Shown here one piece after another: positions 17,263 to 25,535 of a stretch of 64,000 nucleotides of DNA (the stretch's first letter is position 1; the number at the start of each line of letters is the position of its first letter). The stretch is from Bernardetiaceae bacterium (GTDB taxonomy: Bacteria > Bacteroidota > Bacteroidia > Cytophagales > Bernardetiaceae). The position numbers were made by a program, and so were the translations under genes. Under the pieces are notes generated by a model. It worked only from the letters and a program-made list of their open reading frames with translations. It made no database searches and was not told the origin of the DNA. Location: contig JAFIER010000066.1 of the NCBI GenBank assembly GCA_020832465.1, forward strand, positions 1-64,000, read 5' to 3'.

Positions 17263-18573
17263 TTACCGAAAGACATATAAAATATCAGGGTAGAAGAGCA
17301 ACAGTGTAAGCAGTGTGAGTTGAATAATCACAAAAGGCATAATCCCCCGATACAAATGAGATGTTTTGACCTCTGGCGGAGCTACCCCCTTGAGATAAAA
17401 AAGTGCAAATCCGAAAGGAGGAGTCAGGAAAGAAGTTTGCAAATTGATAGCCAGCAGAATCCCCACCCAAACCAAATCTAAGCCTAAAGCCTGAAAAATA
17501 GGGGTAACTATCGGTACAATGATAAAAGTAATTTCTATAAAATCTATGAAAAAACCCGCAACAAAAACAATAGCCATAACTAAAAGCAAGAACCCGCGAG
17601 GGCTTAGATTTGACCCCTCTACCAAAGAAATAATATAATCATCGCCCCCTAAATCGCGAAATACAAAACCAAAAGCCGTTGCACCAACTAAAATAATAAA
17701 AACCATAGAGGTCAGCTGGGTCGTATCGCGCATGACTTTTTTGAGAATAGGTAGGCTTAGTTTTTTTTGTGAAATAGTGAGCAAAATTGCACCCATTGCA
17801 CCAAGGGCAGCGGCTTCTGTCGGGGAAGCAATCCCTCCAAAAATAGAGCCTAGTACTGCCAAAATAAGAGCTAAGGGCAACAGCATCGATACAATAATTT
17901 CTTTCAAAATATTTTTACCATTAGCAAAATTTTTACGCTCCTCACGACTCAAAGGTGGTGCAGACTTTGGGTCTATCCAAGCCTTAAAAAATACGTAAGC
18001 CATATAAGCAACTACTAAAATAATACTTGGCACAACAGCCGCTACAAACAAATCGCCAACCGAAACTTGCAATACGCTCCCAAGTAGCACAAGTACAATA
18101 CTTGGCGGTATAATCTGCCCGAGCGTCCCAGAGGAGGCTATCGTACCTGTAGCTAAGGCAGGGCTATAGCCACGTTTGAGCATAGGCGGCAGGGCAAGCA
18201 ATCCCATTGTTACGACCGTTGCGCCAACAATACCCGTAGAGGCTGCAAGTAGCGCACCGACCGCAATCACGGCAATACCCAAACCGCCACGCAAACCCGC
18301 AAAGAGATAAGCCATGGTGTTGAGCAGCCTTTCGGCAATGCCGGACTTCTCCAGCATCAATCCCATGAATACAAAAAGCGGCACAGCAATCAGTATAAAA
18401 TTATTCATACTGCCATAAATGCGAAGCGGCAGAATATAAAATATATCAGCCCCATGTATGATCAATCCAAAAATAATGGCTATGCCACCCAAAGTAAAAG
18501 CTACGGGAAAGCCTGCTAAAATAAAAATCAATACGACCAAAAATAGCAACAATGCTAATAAGCCTCCGTCCAT
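17263..18573 (-). CDS. TRAP transporter large permease (DctM-like)
   Basis: The 436-aa protein has about 11-12 membrane segments and the DctM signatures: FPVAFTLGGIA near 22-32, FVFMGLMLEKSGIAERLL near 66-83, GTIASSGTLGQIIPPSIVLV near 142-161, and SPTEAAALGAMGAI near 250-263. TRAP permeases drive uptake of carboxylates using ion gradients and need a DctQ small subunit and a binding protein. Neither is adjacent; the only binding protein in the window is the TAXI type at 25536. It is a single gene. Confidence 0.9.
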   Translation of the reverse strand: MDGGLLALLLFLVVLIFILAGFPVAFTLGGIAIIFGLIIHGADIFYILPLRIYGSMNNFILIAVPLFVFMGLMLEKSGIAERLLNTMAYLFAGLRGGLGIAVIAVGALLAASTGIVGATVVTMGLLALPPMLKRGYSPALATGTIASSGTLGQIIPPSIVLVLLGSVLQVSVGDLFVAAVVPSIILVVAYMAYVFFKAWIDPKSAPPLSREERKNFANGKNILKEIIVSMLLPLALILAVLGSIFGGIASPTEAAALGAMGAILLTISQKKLSLPILKKVMRDTTQLTSMVFIILVGATAFGFVFRDLGGDDYIISLVEGSNLSPRGFLLLVMAIVFVAGFFIDFIEITFIIVPIVTPIFQALGLDLVWVGILLAINLQTSFLTPPFGFALFYLKGVAPPEVKTSHLYRGIMPFVIIQLTLLTLLLFYPDILYVFR

Positions 18574-18598
18574 AATTCAAGCGAAATTTTTGTCTGAA

Positions 18599-18709
18599 TG
18601 GGTGCAATTCAAAACTACGCGGTTTGTGTTTGGCGGGGACACCAAACACGGCGAGAGTAGTTATTTTAAGACAATAGCTTATGCTACTGAGTAAATATGA
18701 ATTGCAACC
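18599..18709 (+). repeat. Family 3 inverted-repeat element, copy A
   Basis: The left end GGTGCAATTCAAAACTAC and right end ATGAATTGCAACC are imperfect inverted repeats. Inside is the stem GTGTTTGG...CCAAACAC flanked by GCGGTTT and GGCGAG. It lies upstream of the TRAP permease. Confidence 0.75.
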
Positions 18710-18740
18710 GTCTGAATCTATTTTTAGGATTCAAATAAAT

Positions 18741-19238
18741 TTAAAATGCACCAGCAATTACTAATATTACAAATACTAAAAAGCCTGCGCCTAAGAGTCC
18801 TAATATACTCGAGATAATGCCTGCTATGGCCCAACCTTTTCCTTTTGTTGTTTTTCTGATGCCTATAATGCTCACGATAAGTCCAGCAATAGCCAGCAGA
18901 AAACTAATGAGAAAAAAAGCGGGGTAGCTAAAAGCTACAAAAAAAGAAACTACGGAGAGCAATCCTATGACAAAGCCTACTTTTGCCGCTGCATGTACAT
19001 CGCCTTTGCGCTCTGCTTTACGCTTTTTGCGCTCAAGTTTTTGCTCTATTTTCTGAATTTTATGCTCAAGGTGTAACTCTTTTTTGCTTTTTTGAAAACT
19101 CGGCGCAGCACTTTTTTCTTTGTGTATAGCGCGAGGGGCGGTTGCGCTACTCAATCCTATCCAAAGGCTAAGAAAAATGATAATTAAAGAGCAACGAAAC
19201 CCACTTTGAGTAGGTATTACAACAGATAACTTGTACAT
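18741..19238 (-). CDS. Membrane protein of DUF4190-like type with charged N-terminal region
   Basis: I prefer the ATG at 19236-19238 (MYKLSVVIPTQSGFRCSLII); the frame extends 25 codons up without a plausible start context. It has 165 aa. A first hydrophobic segment (18-37) may be a signal anchor. Residues about 45-85 are a Lys/Glu-rich helix (HKIQKIEQKLERKKRKAERK). Two or three membrane helices follow with the glycine-rich pattern seen in DUF4190 proteins (GFVIGLLSVVSFFVAF, GIRKTTKGKGWAIAGIISSI). Function unknown. It is divergent from the beta-propeller lipoprotein. Confidence 0.72.
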   Translation of the reverse strand: MYKLSVVIPTQSGFRCSLIIIFLSLWIGLSSATAPRAIHKEKSAAPSFQKSKKELHLEHKIQKIEQKLERKKRKAERKGDVHAAAKVGFVIGLLSVVSFFVAFSYPAFFLISFLLAIAGLIVSIIGIRKTTKGKGWAIAGIISSILGLLGAGFLVFVILVIAGAF

Positions 19239-19350
19239 ACAATTTTTTTTTAATAATTTGCGATACGTAATAAAGTAAAACGCTTTACACAAAGCCGAAA
19301 TGAATAGTATCAAACCAAACTTTTTCGTTAGGCTATACTAAACAAAAAAA

Positions 19351-20430
19351 ATGAAAAACATAAAAAAAACACCGATTATTTTTGCGATTTTTGCTTTTTG
19401 TCTTTTGCTCATAGGGTGTGCAGAGGAGAGCTTACCTCCACAAAGCACCGACCCTACACCTGATAGCGGGGAACGGATAGACTTTTCACAAGGAATTTTT
19501 GTGGTTAATGAAGGAAATTTTGGTTGGGGGCATGGCAGTATTAGCTTTATAGATGCCCAAGGCAAGGCGCATCAAGAGGTTTTTCGCAGAGCGAATGAAG
19601 GGCAAATTTTGGGTAATGTTGCGCAGTCTATGAGTTTTTATAACGAAAAGGCTTTTATTGTGGTGAATAATTCCCAGCTCATCGAGGTCGTAGATAGGTT
19701 TAGCCTCAAGCGCATAGGCACTATCGAAGGCTTGCGCTCGCCGCGTTATATATTGCCTTTGAGCGAAAGCAAAGCTTACGTAACCGATATGTATGAAGCC
19801 TGTGTATGGATTGTAAATCCTCAAACACTACAAATTACAGGGCGCATCGACGTAGGCGGCTGGTGCGAGCAGCTCATTGTGCACGAGGGCAAAGTCTATG
19901 TTTGTAATTTTTCTGATGGGCAACTCATAGAAATCGATCCTAATCGTGATGAAATTATTACACGACACAACATAGGTTTAGGTGCAACTCATATTTTGCT
20001 CGATGCAAATAAGAAAATCTGGATACTTTGTAATGGCAATGGTGCAAATCGTATCAATGCCGAAAACCCCGAACTTTATCAATATGATCCTACAAACGGA
20101 CAGTTTTTACAGCGTTTTGTATTCCCCGAAAGGGAAAGTTCGCCAGGCGGGCTTTGCATCAGTCCTGATGGGCAGCAGCTATTTTTTATCAACGGCGATA
20201 TTTTTAGATTGCATATACTTGATGAGCATTTACCTACAAGTTCGTTTGTCCCTCGTGATGGGAGGTTGTTTTATAGCTTAGGTATCTCAAGCGAAGGTTT
20301 GCTTTATGCTGCTGATGCGATTGATTATGTACAAGACGGCAATGTATTTGTGTATAATATACAAACGGCAGCACTGCTACAAACACATAAAGTAGGGGTA
20401 ATCCCGACGCAGTTTCAAGAGGCAAAATAA
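19351..20430 (+). CDS. Beta-propeller lipoprotein, YncE/DUF5074 type
   Basis: The signal peptide ends in a lipobox (FCLLLIGC, Cys near residue 23). The mature 335 residues form a propeller with repeated short blades: IFVVNEGNFGWGHGSISFID, YILPLSESKAYVTDMYEACV, VYVCNFSDGQLIEIDPNRDE and GLCISPDGQQLFFINGD. DUF5074 proteins of Bacteroidota are surface or periplasmic and often accompany TonB receptors, including those for cobalamin; here no receptor is adjacent. The start ATG is the first after a short leader. Confidence 0.85.
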   Translation: MKNIKKTPIIFAIFAFCLLLIGCAEESLPPQSTDPTPDSGERIDFSQGIFVVNEGNFGWGHGSISFIDAQGKAHQEVFRRANEGQILGNVAQSMSFYNEKAFIVVNNSQLIEVVDRFSLKRIGTIEGLRSPRYILPLSESKAYVTDMYEACVWIVNPQTLQITGRIDVGGWCEQLIVHEGKVYVCNFSDGQLIEIDPNRDEIITRHNIGLGATHILLDANKKIWILCNGNGANRINAENPELYQYDPTNGQFLQRFVFPERESSPGGLCISPDGQQLFFINGDIFRLHILDEHLPTSSFVPRDGRLFYSLGISSEGLLYAADAIDYVQDGNVFVYNIQTAALLQTHKVGVIPTQFQEAK

Positions 20431-20440
20431 GTGCTTCGCA

Positions 20441-20539
20441 GGTGCATCAAGTTTGGTAAAACGATTTAGGTAGCCTCCGAGCTAACAGTTTTACGAAAAC
20501 TGTCAGTTCGGAGCTAATTTAGCAAAGTTGTCGTACACC
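20441..20539. repeat. Family 2 inverted-repeat element
   Basis: It starts GGTGCATCAAGTTTGGTAAA and ends AATTTAGCAAAGTTGTCG then TACACC. Inside is a long hairpin (CTCCGAGCTAACAGTTTT with AAAACTGTCAGTTCGGAG). It follows the beta-propeller gene directly. Confidence 0.75.
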
Positions 20540-20590
20540 AATAGCGTAATTCCTAACTGGCATAATTTTTATTTTTTTGCGTATGCTTAT

Positions 20591-20618
20591 AACCAATTGA
20601 TATATAAATTGGTTTTTT
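20591..20618 (+). terminator. Rho-independent terminator
   Basis: AACCAATT and AATTGGTT form a perfect 8-bp stem with loop GATATATA, followed by six T. It lies downstream of the beta-propeller gene and 50 bp before the TPR lipoprotein. Confidence 0.75.
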
Positions 20619-20667
20619 ATATGCAAATTGCTTGCTTATCCTATTCAATACACTAATAACAAATTGT

Positions 20668-21390
20668 ATGCAATTCAATATTGGAAGATTTATATTGATA
20701 ATCAGTATTTTGATGCTTGTATCTTGTCAGGCATCTATCAAAAAACAACTCGATGAGGCGCGCAATCTTTTGGCTGAAGAGAATTATGAAGCTGCGCTTG
20801 CCGTACTCAATGAAGCAATTAAAAAAAATAAAAGAGAACCTGATGCTTATAATATGCGTGGAGTTGTTTTTTTTGAACAAGGAGATTTTGCGCAAGCTAA
20901 AGATGACTTTGCACGTGCCGTGAAGCTCAATGATAAAAATTATAAATATTTGTATAATTTGGCTAATGCAAAGCGGGCTTCTGGTGATTTAAAAGGCGCA
21001 CTTGCTGACTATGATATCGCACTCGAACGCAATCCAGATATATCAGAAGTTTATCTTAATCGCGGCATTACGCTCTTCGAGCTTAATCGAGATAAAGAAG
21101 CAGTCTTGGACTTAAATCAATCTATAAACCTTAATGCTGCCGATAAAAATGCCTATTATGCACGTGGAGAGGTATTTTTTCGTATGAAAGAACTCGAGAA
21201 AGCCGCTACGGATTTAGAAAAATGTGTACGTCTTGATGAGCGTTTTGGAAAAGGCTATCATTTGCTTGCCCTTATAGAATTAGCAAAAAATAAAGGCAAA
21301 AAAAATACAGCTATTTGTGAGCATCTAAACGCTGCTTTAAGATATGGATTTAGAGAAGCACAAACAACTTTGAAAACTTATTGCAATTAG
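20668..21390 (+). CDS. TPR lipoprotein
   Basis: I chose ATG 20668 (MQFNIGRFILIISILMLVSC) because it gives a signal peptide with lipobox Cys at residue 20. The 240-aa protein is almost wholly tetratricopeptide repeats, about six, e.g. NYEAALAVLNEAIKKNKREP, GDFAQAKDDFARAVKLND, GDLKGALADYDIALERNPDI and RDKEAVLDLNQSINLNAADK. Such lipoproteins act as scaffolds in the periplasm. The client is not evident from neighbours. It is preceded by a terminator hairpin, so it has its own promoter. Confidence 0.85.
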   Translation: MQFNIGRFILIISILMLVSCQASIKKQLDEARNLLAEENYEAALAVLNEAIKKNKREPDAYNMRGVVFFEQGDFAQAKDDFARAVKLNDKNYKYLYNLANAKRASGDLKGALADYDIALERNPDISEVYLNRGITLFELNRDKEAVLDLNQSINLNAADKNAYYARGEVFFRMKELEKAATDLEKCVRLDERFGKGYHLLALIELAKNKGKKNTAICEHLNAALRYGFREAQTTLKTYCN

Positions 21391-21397
21391 TTTGTAA

Positions 21398-21470
21398 GGG
21401 TGTACGACAATTTTGCTAAATTATCTCGGAAATGACATTTCTGACAGAAATGTTACTTCTAAAAATTTGA
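21398..21470 (-). repeat. Family 2 element, one-ended copy
   Basis: It starts GGGTGTACGACAATTTTGCT and contains the hairpin GAAATGACATTTCTGACAG with its partner arm. On the minus strand it aligns with 55144-55213. The second terminal arm is not visible. Confidence 0.65.
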
Positions 21471-21489
21471 CATCTAATATCTTTAATGC

Positions 21490-21565
21490 CTGTAGTACGA
21501 AGCTCCAGCTTCGTTATAAGCCACTTCCGAAACTGGAGCTTCGGGCTACAGCTTTAAAAACTGTG
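21490..21565. repeat. GAAGCTCCAG hairpin element, copy A
   Basis: CTGTAGTACGAAGCTCCAG and CTGGAGCTTCGGGCTACAG are inverted arms around TTCGTTATAAGCCACTTCCG. Copy B at 55071-55135 lacks 15 bases of the left arm. Confidence 0.75.
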
Positions 21566-21704
21566 AGAGTTGCACCCCCCACACTATGGATAAATATATT
21601 GTGATATGGTTTGTACTACAAAATACCTAAACTTTGAGAAAGCTCAAAACTTTGTCAAAGTTTCATTAAATGATTAGCATACATCTTCAACACCAATTAA
21701 CATC

Positions 21705-22676
21705 ATGCTACCAACTTCTTACGCACACTATGCTACTGCTTGCGATACTTTTGAGGCTCAAATGCAGGCATTAGTACAGGCACTTGGGCAAATAGCCCCT
21801 CTTTTTGACAAAACTATCAATACGCTACTCACTACCGAAGGTAAAGTTGTAGTAACAGGCGTAGGAAAATCAGGAATTATTGCACATAAAATATCAGCAA
21901 CGCTTGCCAGCACTGGCACACCTTCTGTATATTTGAATGCTTCGGAAGCCTTACACGGCGACTTGGGCATGGTTAGTCAAGGTGATGCTATTTTGATGCT
22001 TTCTAAAAGTGGTACAACGCTCGAACTGATGCGTATGCTACCTACATTAGAAAAAATTGGCGTACAGACTATTGGTATTTTTGGGAACACAAATACAAAC
22101 TTAGCCCAGAATTTAGATATTTGCCTCGATGCCAGCATCGAGCGTGAGGCTTGCCCGCTGAACCTCGCCCCTATGAGTAGCACTACTGTTGCCCTTGTCA
22201 TTGGAGATGCCATTGCAGCAACTTTAATGAAGGCTCGTAATTTTCGTAGCGATGATTTTGCGCTTTTTCACCCCGCTGGGCAACTAGGACGAAATTTATT
22301 ACTGCGCGTCTCTGATGTTATGCACAAAAATAAAGCAAAAGCCAAGCCCGAAGATAGCCTCAAAACTCTACTTATCAATATGACTCAACATAACCTCGGT
22401 GCGGTATGTATTTGTGATAAACACAATAAATTGATGGGAATTATTACTGACGGAGATGTGAGACGTGCACTGATTCAAAACCCTGACTTGGACATGAAGG
22501 CTACTATGCTCATGACCCGAAACCCTACCTGTTTATCCCCTAATATGAAACTGGCAGAAGTTATGTCTATTATGGAAAACCCACAAAAGCAAATTTACAT
22601 AGCCCCTGTTATAGACGAAGACGAACAGTATTTGGGCTTAGTGAGAATGCACGATATTTTACAGAATTATGGATAA
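21705..22676 (+). CDS. kdsD: Arabinose-5-phosphate isomerase (KdsD/GutQ type), SIS plus two CBS domains
   Basis: The 323 aa match the family's usual length. Residues about 30-175 are the SIS domain: VVVTGVGKSGIIAHKISATL, the substrate segment NASEALHGDLGM and SKSGTTLEL. Two CBS domains occupy about 205-265 and 270-323 (LGAVCICDKHNKLMGIITDG with DVRRAL; MLMTRNPTCLSPNMKLAEVM). The enzyme converts ribulose 5-phosphate to arabinose 5-phosphate for Kdo in LPS. It is a single plus-strand gene; no other Kdo genes are near. Confidence 0.92.
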   Translation: MLPTSYAHYATACDTFEAQMQALVQALGQIAPLFDKTINTLLTTEGKVVVTGVGKSGIIAHKISATLASTGTPSVYLNASEALHGDLGMVSQGDAILMLSKSGTTLELMRMLPTLEKIGVQTIGIFGNTNTNLAQNLDICLDASIEREACPLNLAPMSSTTVALVIGDAIAATLMKARNFRSDDFALFHPAGQLGRNLLLRVSDVMHKNKAKAKPEDSLKTLLINMTQHNLGAVCICDKHNKLMGIITDGDVRRALIQNPDLDMKATMLMTRNPTCLSPNMKLAEVMSIMENPQKQIYIAPVIDEDEQYLGLVRMHDILQNYG

Positions 22677-22680
22677 AAAT

Positions 22681-22713
22681 AGCACTAAGCGGGCTTAAAG
22701 GGCTGTTAGTGCT
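22681..22713. terminator. Hairpin between convergent kdsD and rnhB
   Basis: AGCACTAAG...CTGTTAGTGCT forms an imperfect stem of the window's recurrent hairpin class, placed 5 bp after kdsD and just downstream of rnhB. It has no strong T-run. Confidence 0.5.
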
Positions 22714-22725
22714 AATTTGAATATT

Positions 22726-23301
22726 TTATAACAGTCTGAAACTTTGACGGTGGTGTGGCGATACCCCCTTTGAGCGTATAGCCTCGCGGTGGGCTTTCGT
22801 GGGGTAGCCAACATTGCGTTCCCAAGCATAATCTGGGTAGCTCAAAGCTAAATTTTGCATATATTCGTCTCTTGCTGTTTTGGCAAGCACTGAGGCTGCT
22901 GCAATAGATAAAAACCGTGCATCGCCTTTTATCAAACAAGTGTGTGGCACGTCTGTTTGATTATAAAAACGATTACCATCGACAAGCAGATAAGCTGGGC
23001 GAAGCTCAAGCTGTGCTACGGCACGGTTCATAGCCAAAAAAGAGGCTTGTAAAATATTGATTTTATCGATTTCTTGCGGGCTTACATGCACAACGGCATA
23101 AGCTAATGCTACGGCTTCTATTTCTTGTTTTAAAATATTACGCCATTTGAGCGAGAGTATTTTCGAGTCATTGAGTTTTGCATTTTGATAATCAGGCGGA
23201 AGAATAACTGCCGCTGCTGTTACAGGACCCGCAAGTGCGCCTCGTCCAGCTTCATCTGTACCCGCCTCGGGATACTTACCGCTATAATTTGAAATAAGCA
23301 A
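22726..23301 (-). CDS. rnhB: Ribonuclease HII
   Basis: The 191-aa protein carries all RNase HII marks: GTDEAGRGALAGPVTAAAVI (two acidic residues), LNDSKILS, LLVDGN and the downstream KGDARFLSIAAASVLAKTAR. It removes RNA from RNA-DNA hybrids and single ribonucleotides from DNA. It starts 12 bp after the biotin carrier gene's stop on the same strand, so the two are co-transcribed. Confidence 0.95.
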   Translation of the reverse strand: MLISNYSGKYPEAGTDEAGRGALAGPVTAAAVILPPDYQNAKLNDSKILSLKWRNILKQEIEAVALAYAVVHVSPQEIDKINILQASFLAMNRAVAQLELRPAYLLVDGNRFYNQTDVPHTCLIKGDARFLSIAAASVLAKTARDEYMQNLALSYPDYAWERNVGYPTKAHREAIRSKGVSPHHRQSFRLL

Positions 23302-23313
23302 AGGATTTTCTAT

Positions 23314-23817
23314 TTATTCAAACTCAATGAGCACTTGATTTTTTTCTACATTTACGCCTTTTTCTATTTTCAAGGCTTTGATAACTACATCTGCGGGAGC
23401 TTTCAAAACATTTTCCATTTTCATGGCTTCTAAGATAAGCAACATTTCGCCTTCTTTGACTTGCTGCCCTACTTCAACAGATACATCTAAAACTAAACCA
23501 GGCATAGGTGCTTTGAGCTCAGATATTTTTTGAGATGCCATATCGCTCATACCCATTTTTTCAAGAAGCAAATCAAATCTATCTTTTGCCGTTACGTCCA
23601 TGAGTTTGCCGTTGAGCCTAATACTAAAAGTTTTGTTTTTTGTATCGGCTTCTACAACCTCGATAGTATAGTTTTTATTGTCTTTAATGGCGTGAAAAGT
23701 GCGATTATTGAGCTTTTGTAAATCCCATTCAAAAATTTGATTATCAATAAGTAATGCCTTATCTTCATTTAGGCTTACGGTATGTGCCTGCTCTTGAGCT
23801 ACTGTGATTTTCCACAT
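23314..23817 (-). CDS. Biotin carboxyl carrier protein of an acyl-CoA carboxylase
   Basis: The 167-aa protein ends in a biotinyl domain (about 98-167) with the biotinylation site EAMKMEN, Lys133, and the usual MPGLVLDVSVEVGQQVKEGE. The N-terminal 95 residues resemble the BT domain that joins carrier and carboxylase in propionyl-CoA or related carboxylases. The likely partner is the carboxyltransferase at 3622-5184; a biotin carboxylase subunit is not in the window. The gene is upstream of rnhB in a two-gene unit. Confidence 0.9.
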   Translation of the reverse strand: MWKITVAQEQAHTVSLNEDKALLIDNQIFEWDLQKLNNRTFHAIKDNKNYTIEVVEADTKNKTFSIRLNGKLMDVTAKDRFDLLLEKMGMSDMASQKISELKAPMPGLVLDVSVEVGQQVKEGEMLLILEAMKMENVLKAPADVVIKALKIEKGVNVEKNQVLIEFE

Positions 23818-23867
23818 ATAAATTTTAGCGTTTGTAAAGGTTTTGGGAGAAAATAATTAAGATTACT

Positions 23868-23991
23868 CATACTACTATACATTATCGCCTGTCAAAACCA
23901 ACATTTCTTTGAGCAATATTAGTGCTAAGCTACTTTTTATATATCGTGGGGCTTGCAAAGCCTACAATATGGAAAAAGATATAACAGTATG
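23868..23991 (+). repeat. Family 1 inverted-repeat element, diverged copy
   Basis: It starts CATACTACTATACATT and ends ATATAACAGTATG. A weakened hairpin (AACATTTCTTTGAGCAATAT) and the palindrome with GTGGGGCTTGCAAAGCC lie between. The palindrome ends read ATATCG and CAATAT where other copies have AGCG and CGCT. Confidence 0.75.
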
Positions 23992-24020
23992 AAGATTGAT
24001 AATGAGTTATGGTGCGTCCC

Positions 24021-24425
24021 TTACGCTTTGATAATTTTTTGGGATTCGCCCGTATTCAAACGCAATATATACAATCCATTTGGTAAATCCGAAATTCGGA
24101 CTCGAGTTTTTTTAGTTTTTTGTAAGTATTTGATGTATTTAACCCGCTCACCTCTACTATTAAAAACTTCAACGTCTTGAAAATATGTTATTGATTCGAC
24201 TTCTAATATTCCTGAAAAATTAGGATTAGGAAAAATTTGAAGATGATTATTATGATTTATCTCTTGCCTTGCTGATAAGCCTGTAAGCCTGCGCTCATAC
24301 ATATCGGAAGCGTATCCACTACCACTGCCCCCAGCAAACTGTGCTTTTAGCGATGCCAATGGAAAGAGCATGCTAATCGTGAGCAAGAAAAAAAGTGGTA
24401 TAATTTTGGACATTGATGTCTGCAT
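24021..24425 (-). CDS. Short secreted protein with a T9SS sorting domain
   Basis: The 134-aa protein has a signal peptide (MSKIIPLFFLLTISMLFPLA, ending near residue 29), a linker of about 30 residues rich in Gly, Ser, Tyr and Arg, and a type A C-terminal sorting domain over the last 75: LQIFPNPNFSGILEVES, VEVFNSRGERV, VRISDLPNGLYILRL and the basic end. Cargo of this type crosses the outer membrane through the T9SS. There is almost no cargo here, so the sorting domain may itself be the product. The ATG at 24413 is an alternative start. Confidence 0.85.
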   Translation of the reverse strand: MQTSMSKIIPLFFLLTISMLFPLASLKAQFAGGSGSGYASDMYERRLTGLSARQEINHNNHLQIFPNPNFSGILEVESITYFQDVEVFNSRGERVKYIKYLQKTKKTRVRISDLPNGLYILRLNTGESQKIIKA

Positions 24426-24600
24426 TGTTTTGGTATAAAGTTTTATTTTTGGGAAAAATTAAAAATATTGGGATTTTAAAACACAGTTTTGAAAGCACTG
24501 TGTGATTTTATACGCTTAATAATCAGGCTGATTGCGTTATTACAAACAAAAATACAAAAAAACAAGGTATGTTCATAAAAATAGAACGCTTAGTTTTATC

Positions 24601-24631
24601 TTGTCATTTTCGAGTGTTTTTGTTATATTTG
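24601..24631 (+). promoter_or_regulatory. Bacteroidota-type promoter for a candidate small RNA
   Basis: TTG at 24601-24603, 20 bases, then TATATTTG at 24624-24631 match the -33/-7 consensus. Transcription should begin near 24637-24640, where the small-RNA hairpin starts. Confidence 0.65.
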
Positions 24632-24637
24632 TATCCA

Positions 24638-24704
24638 TTAAGAGTAAGTAGCCAATATTGTGGGTGCGGTATTGCACAATATAAGCCTTTTTACTCTTTT
24701 TTTT
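24638..24704 (+). ncRNA. Candidate small RNA, about 65 nt, with terminator
   Basis: AAGAGTAA (24640-24647) pairs with TTACTCTT (24691-24698). Inside, ATATTGTG (24655-24662) pairs with CACAATAT (24675-24682). Eight T follow at 24697-24704. The predicted start coincides with the first paired base, so promoter, folded body and terminator fit one short transcript. An alternative is a terminated leader of the gene at 24825. No known RNA family is recognised. Confidence 0.55.
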
Positions 24705-24824
24705 GTTCACAAATAAATATAAGTTTTACACAGCCCCTTTTTTTACAGCATAAAACAGCTACGGCTGACTTGCCATACCTATATAGGCTTTATATCAAAT
24801 CGCTAATCTATCTCCCTACATTTT

Positions 24825-25385
24825 ATGTTATTTTTCTTGCAAATGATTTGTTCTTTTTTTTTCAAAACATTGTCTGCTTTACGCTTACATTTTATATGCC
24901 TTACTGTGGCTGTGTTTGTTTTTATACTGAGTGGATTTATAATTCACCCTATACATTTGATTGTGAGTGATTTACGCTATAACGAGGCGGAGCGTAATTT
25001 TAATGTTGTACACAAACTTTTTATCGATGATTTTGAAGATGCAATTGAACAGTTAGAAGGTATTGCGCTTAACCTCGAAGCGAAGAATCAACACCCCGCT
25101 ACTGATGCCACTGTGGCTGCCTATATCAAAAAACATTTTCAGATGCAAGCAGATAACAAACCCATAGCTTTTGATGTCTTGGGGTGGAAGCTGGATAAAG
25201 ATGTAATAAAAATTTATGCTGAAAGCGAGTCGGTCCGAAAAGTAAAAAAAATAACGCTGAAAGTAAGTTTTCTTTTTGATTTATTTGATGACCAAAAAAA
25301 TATTGTACACGTCAATTACAAAAAACAAAAAAAGAGCATTATGACCAATAAAACACAATGGATAGGTACGCTACAATTTGATTAG
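24825..25385 (+). CDS. DUF6702-like envelope protein
   Basis: The 186-aa protein starts with a long hydrophobic stretch (about 1-45, including HFICLTVAVFVFILSGFII), probably a signal anchor; the exact start is uncertain. The mature part has the pattern of DUF6702: HLIVSDLRYNEAERNFNVVH, KLFIDDFEDAIEQLEG, then strands ending in KTQWIGTLQFD. The family is small, found in Bacteroidota and of unknown function. It has no operon partner and lies 120 bp after the candidate small RNA. Confidence 0.65.
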   Translation: MLFFLQMICSFFFKTLSALRLHFICLTVAVFVFILSGFIIHPIHLIVSDLRYNEAERNFNVVHKLFIDDFEDAIEQLEGIALNLEAKNQHPATDATVAAYIKKHFQMQADNKPIAFDVLGWKLDKDVIKIYAESESVRKVKKITLKVSFLFDLFDDQKNIVHVNYKKQKKSIMTNKTQWIGTLQFD

Positions 25386-25535
25386 CCCTCTAATTTTGAG
25401 CCCTCGTCGTCAAGACTTGCATAACCGTCGAAAAATAATCGCAGTGGCATATAAATACAATAATTACGAACGATTTTTGCCAATTTATAACAGATGTAAG
25501 TTTTTTATTATTATCAAAAATCAAAGTACAAACGA

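Noticed and set aside
24569-24970. A 133-codon plus-strand reading frame
   Set aside because: It overlaps the small-RNA promoter, hairpin and terminator and the start of the DUF6702-like gene, and its composition is Phe/Tyr/Cys-rich with no homology-like pattern.
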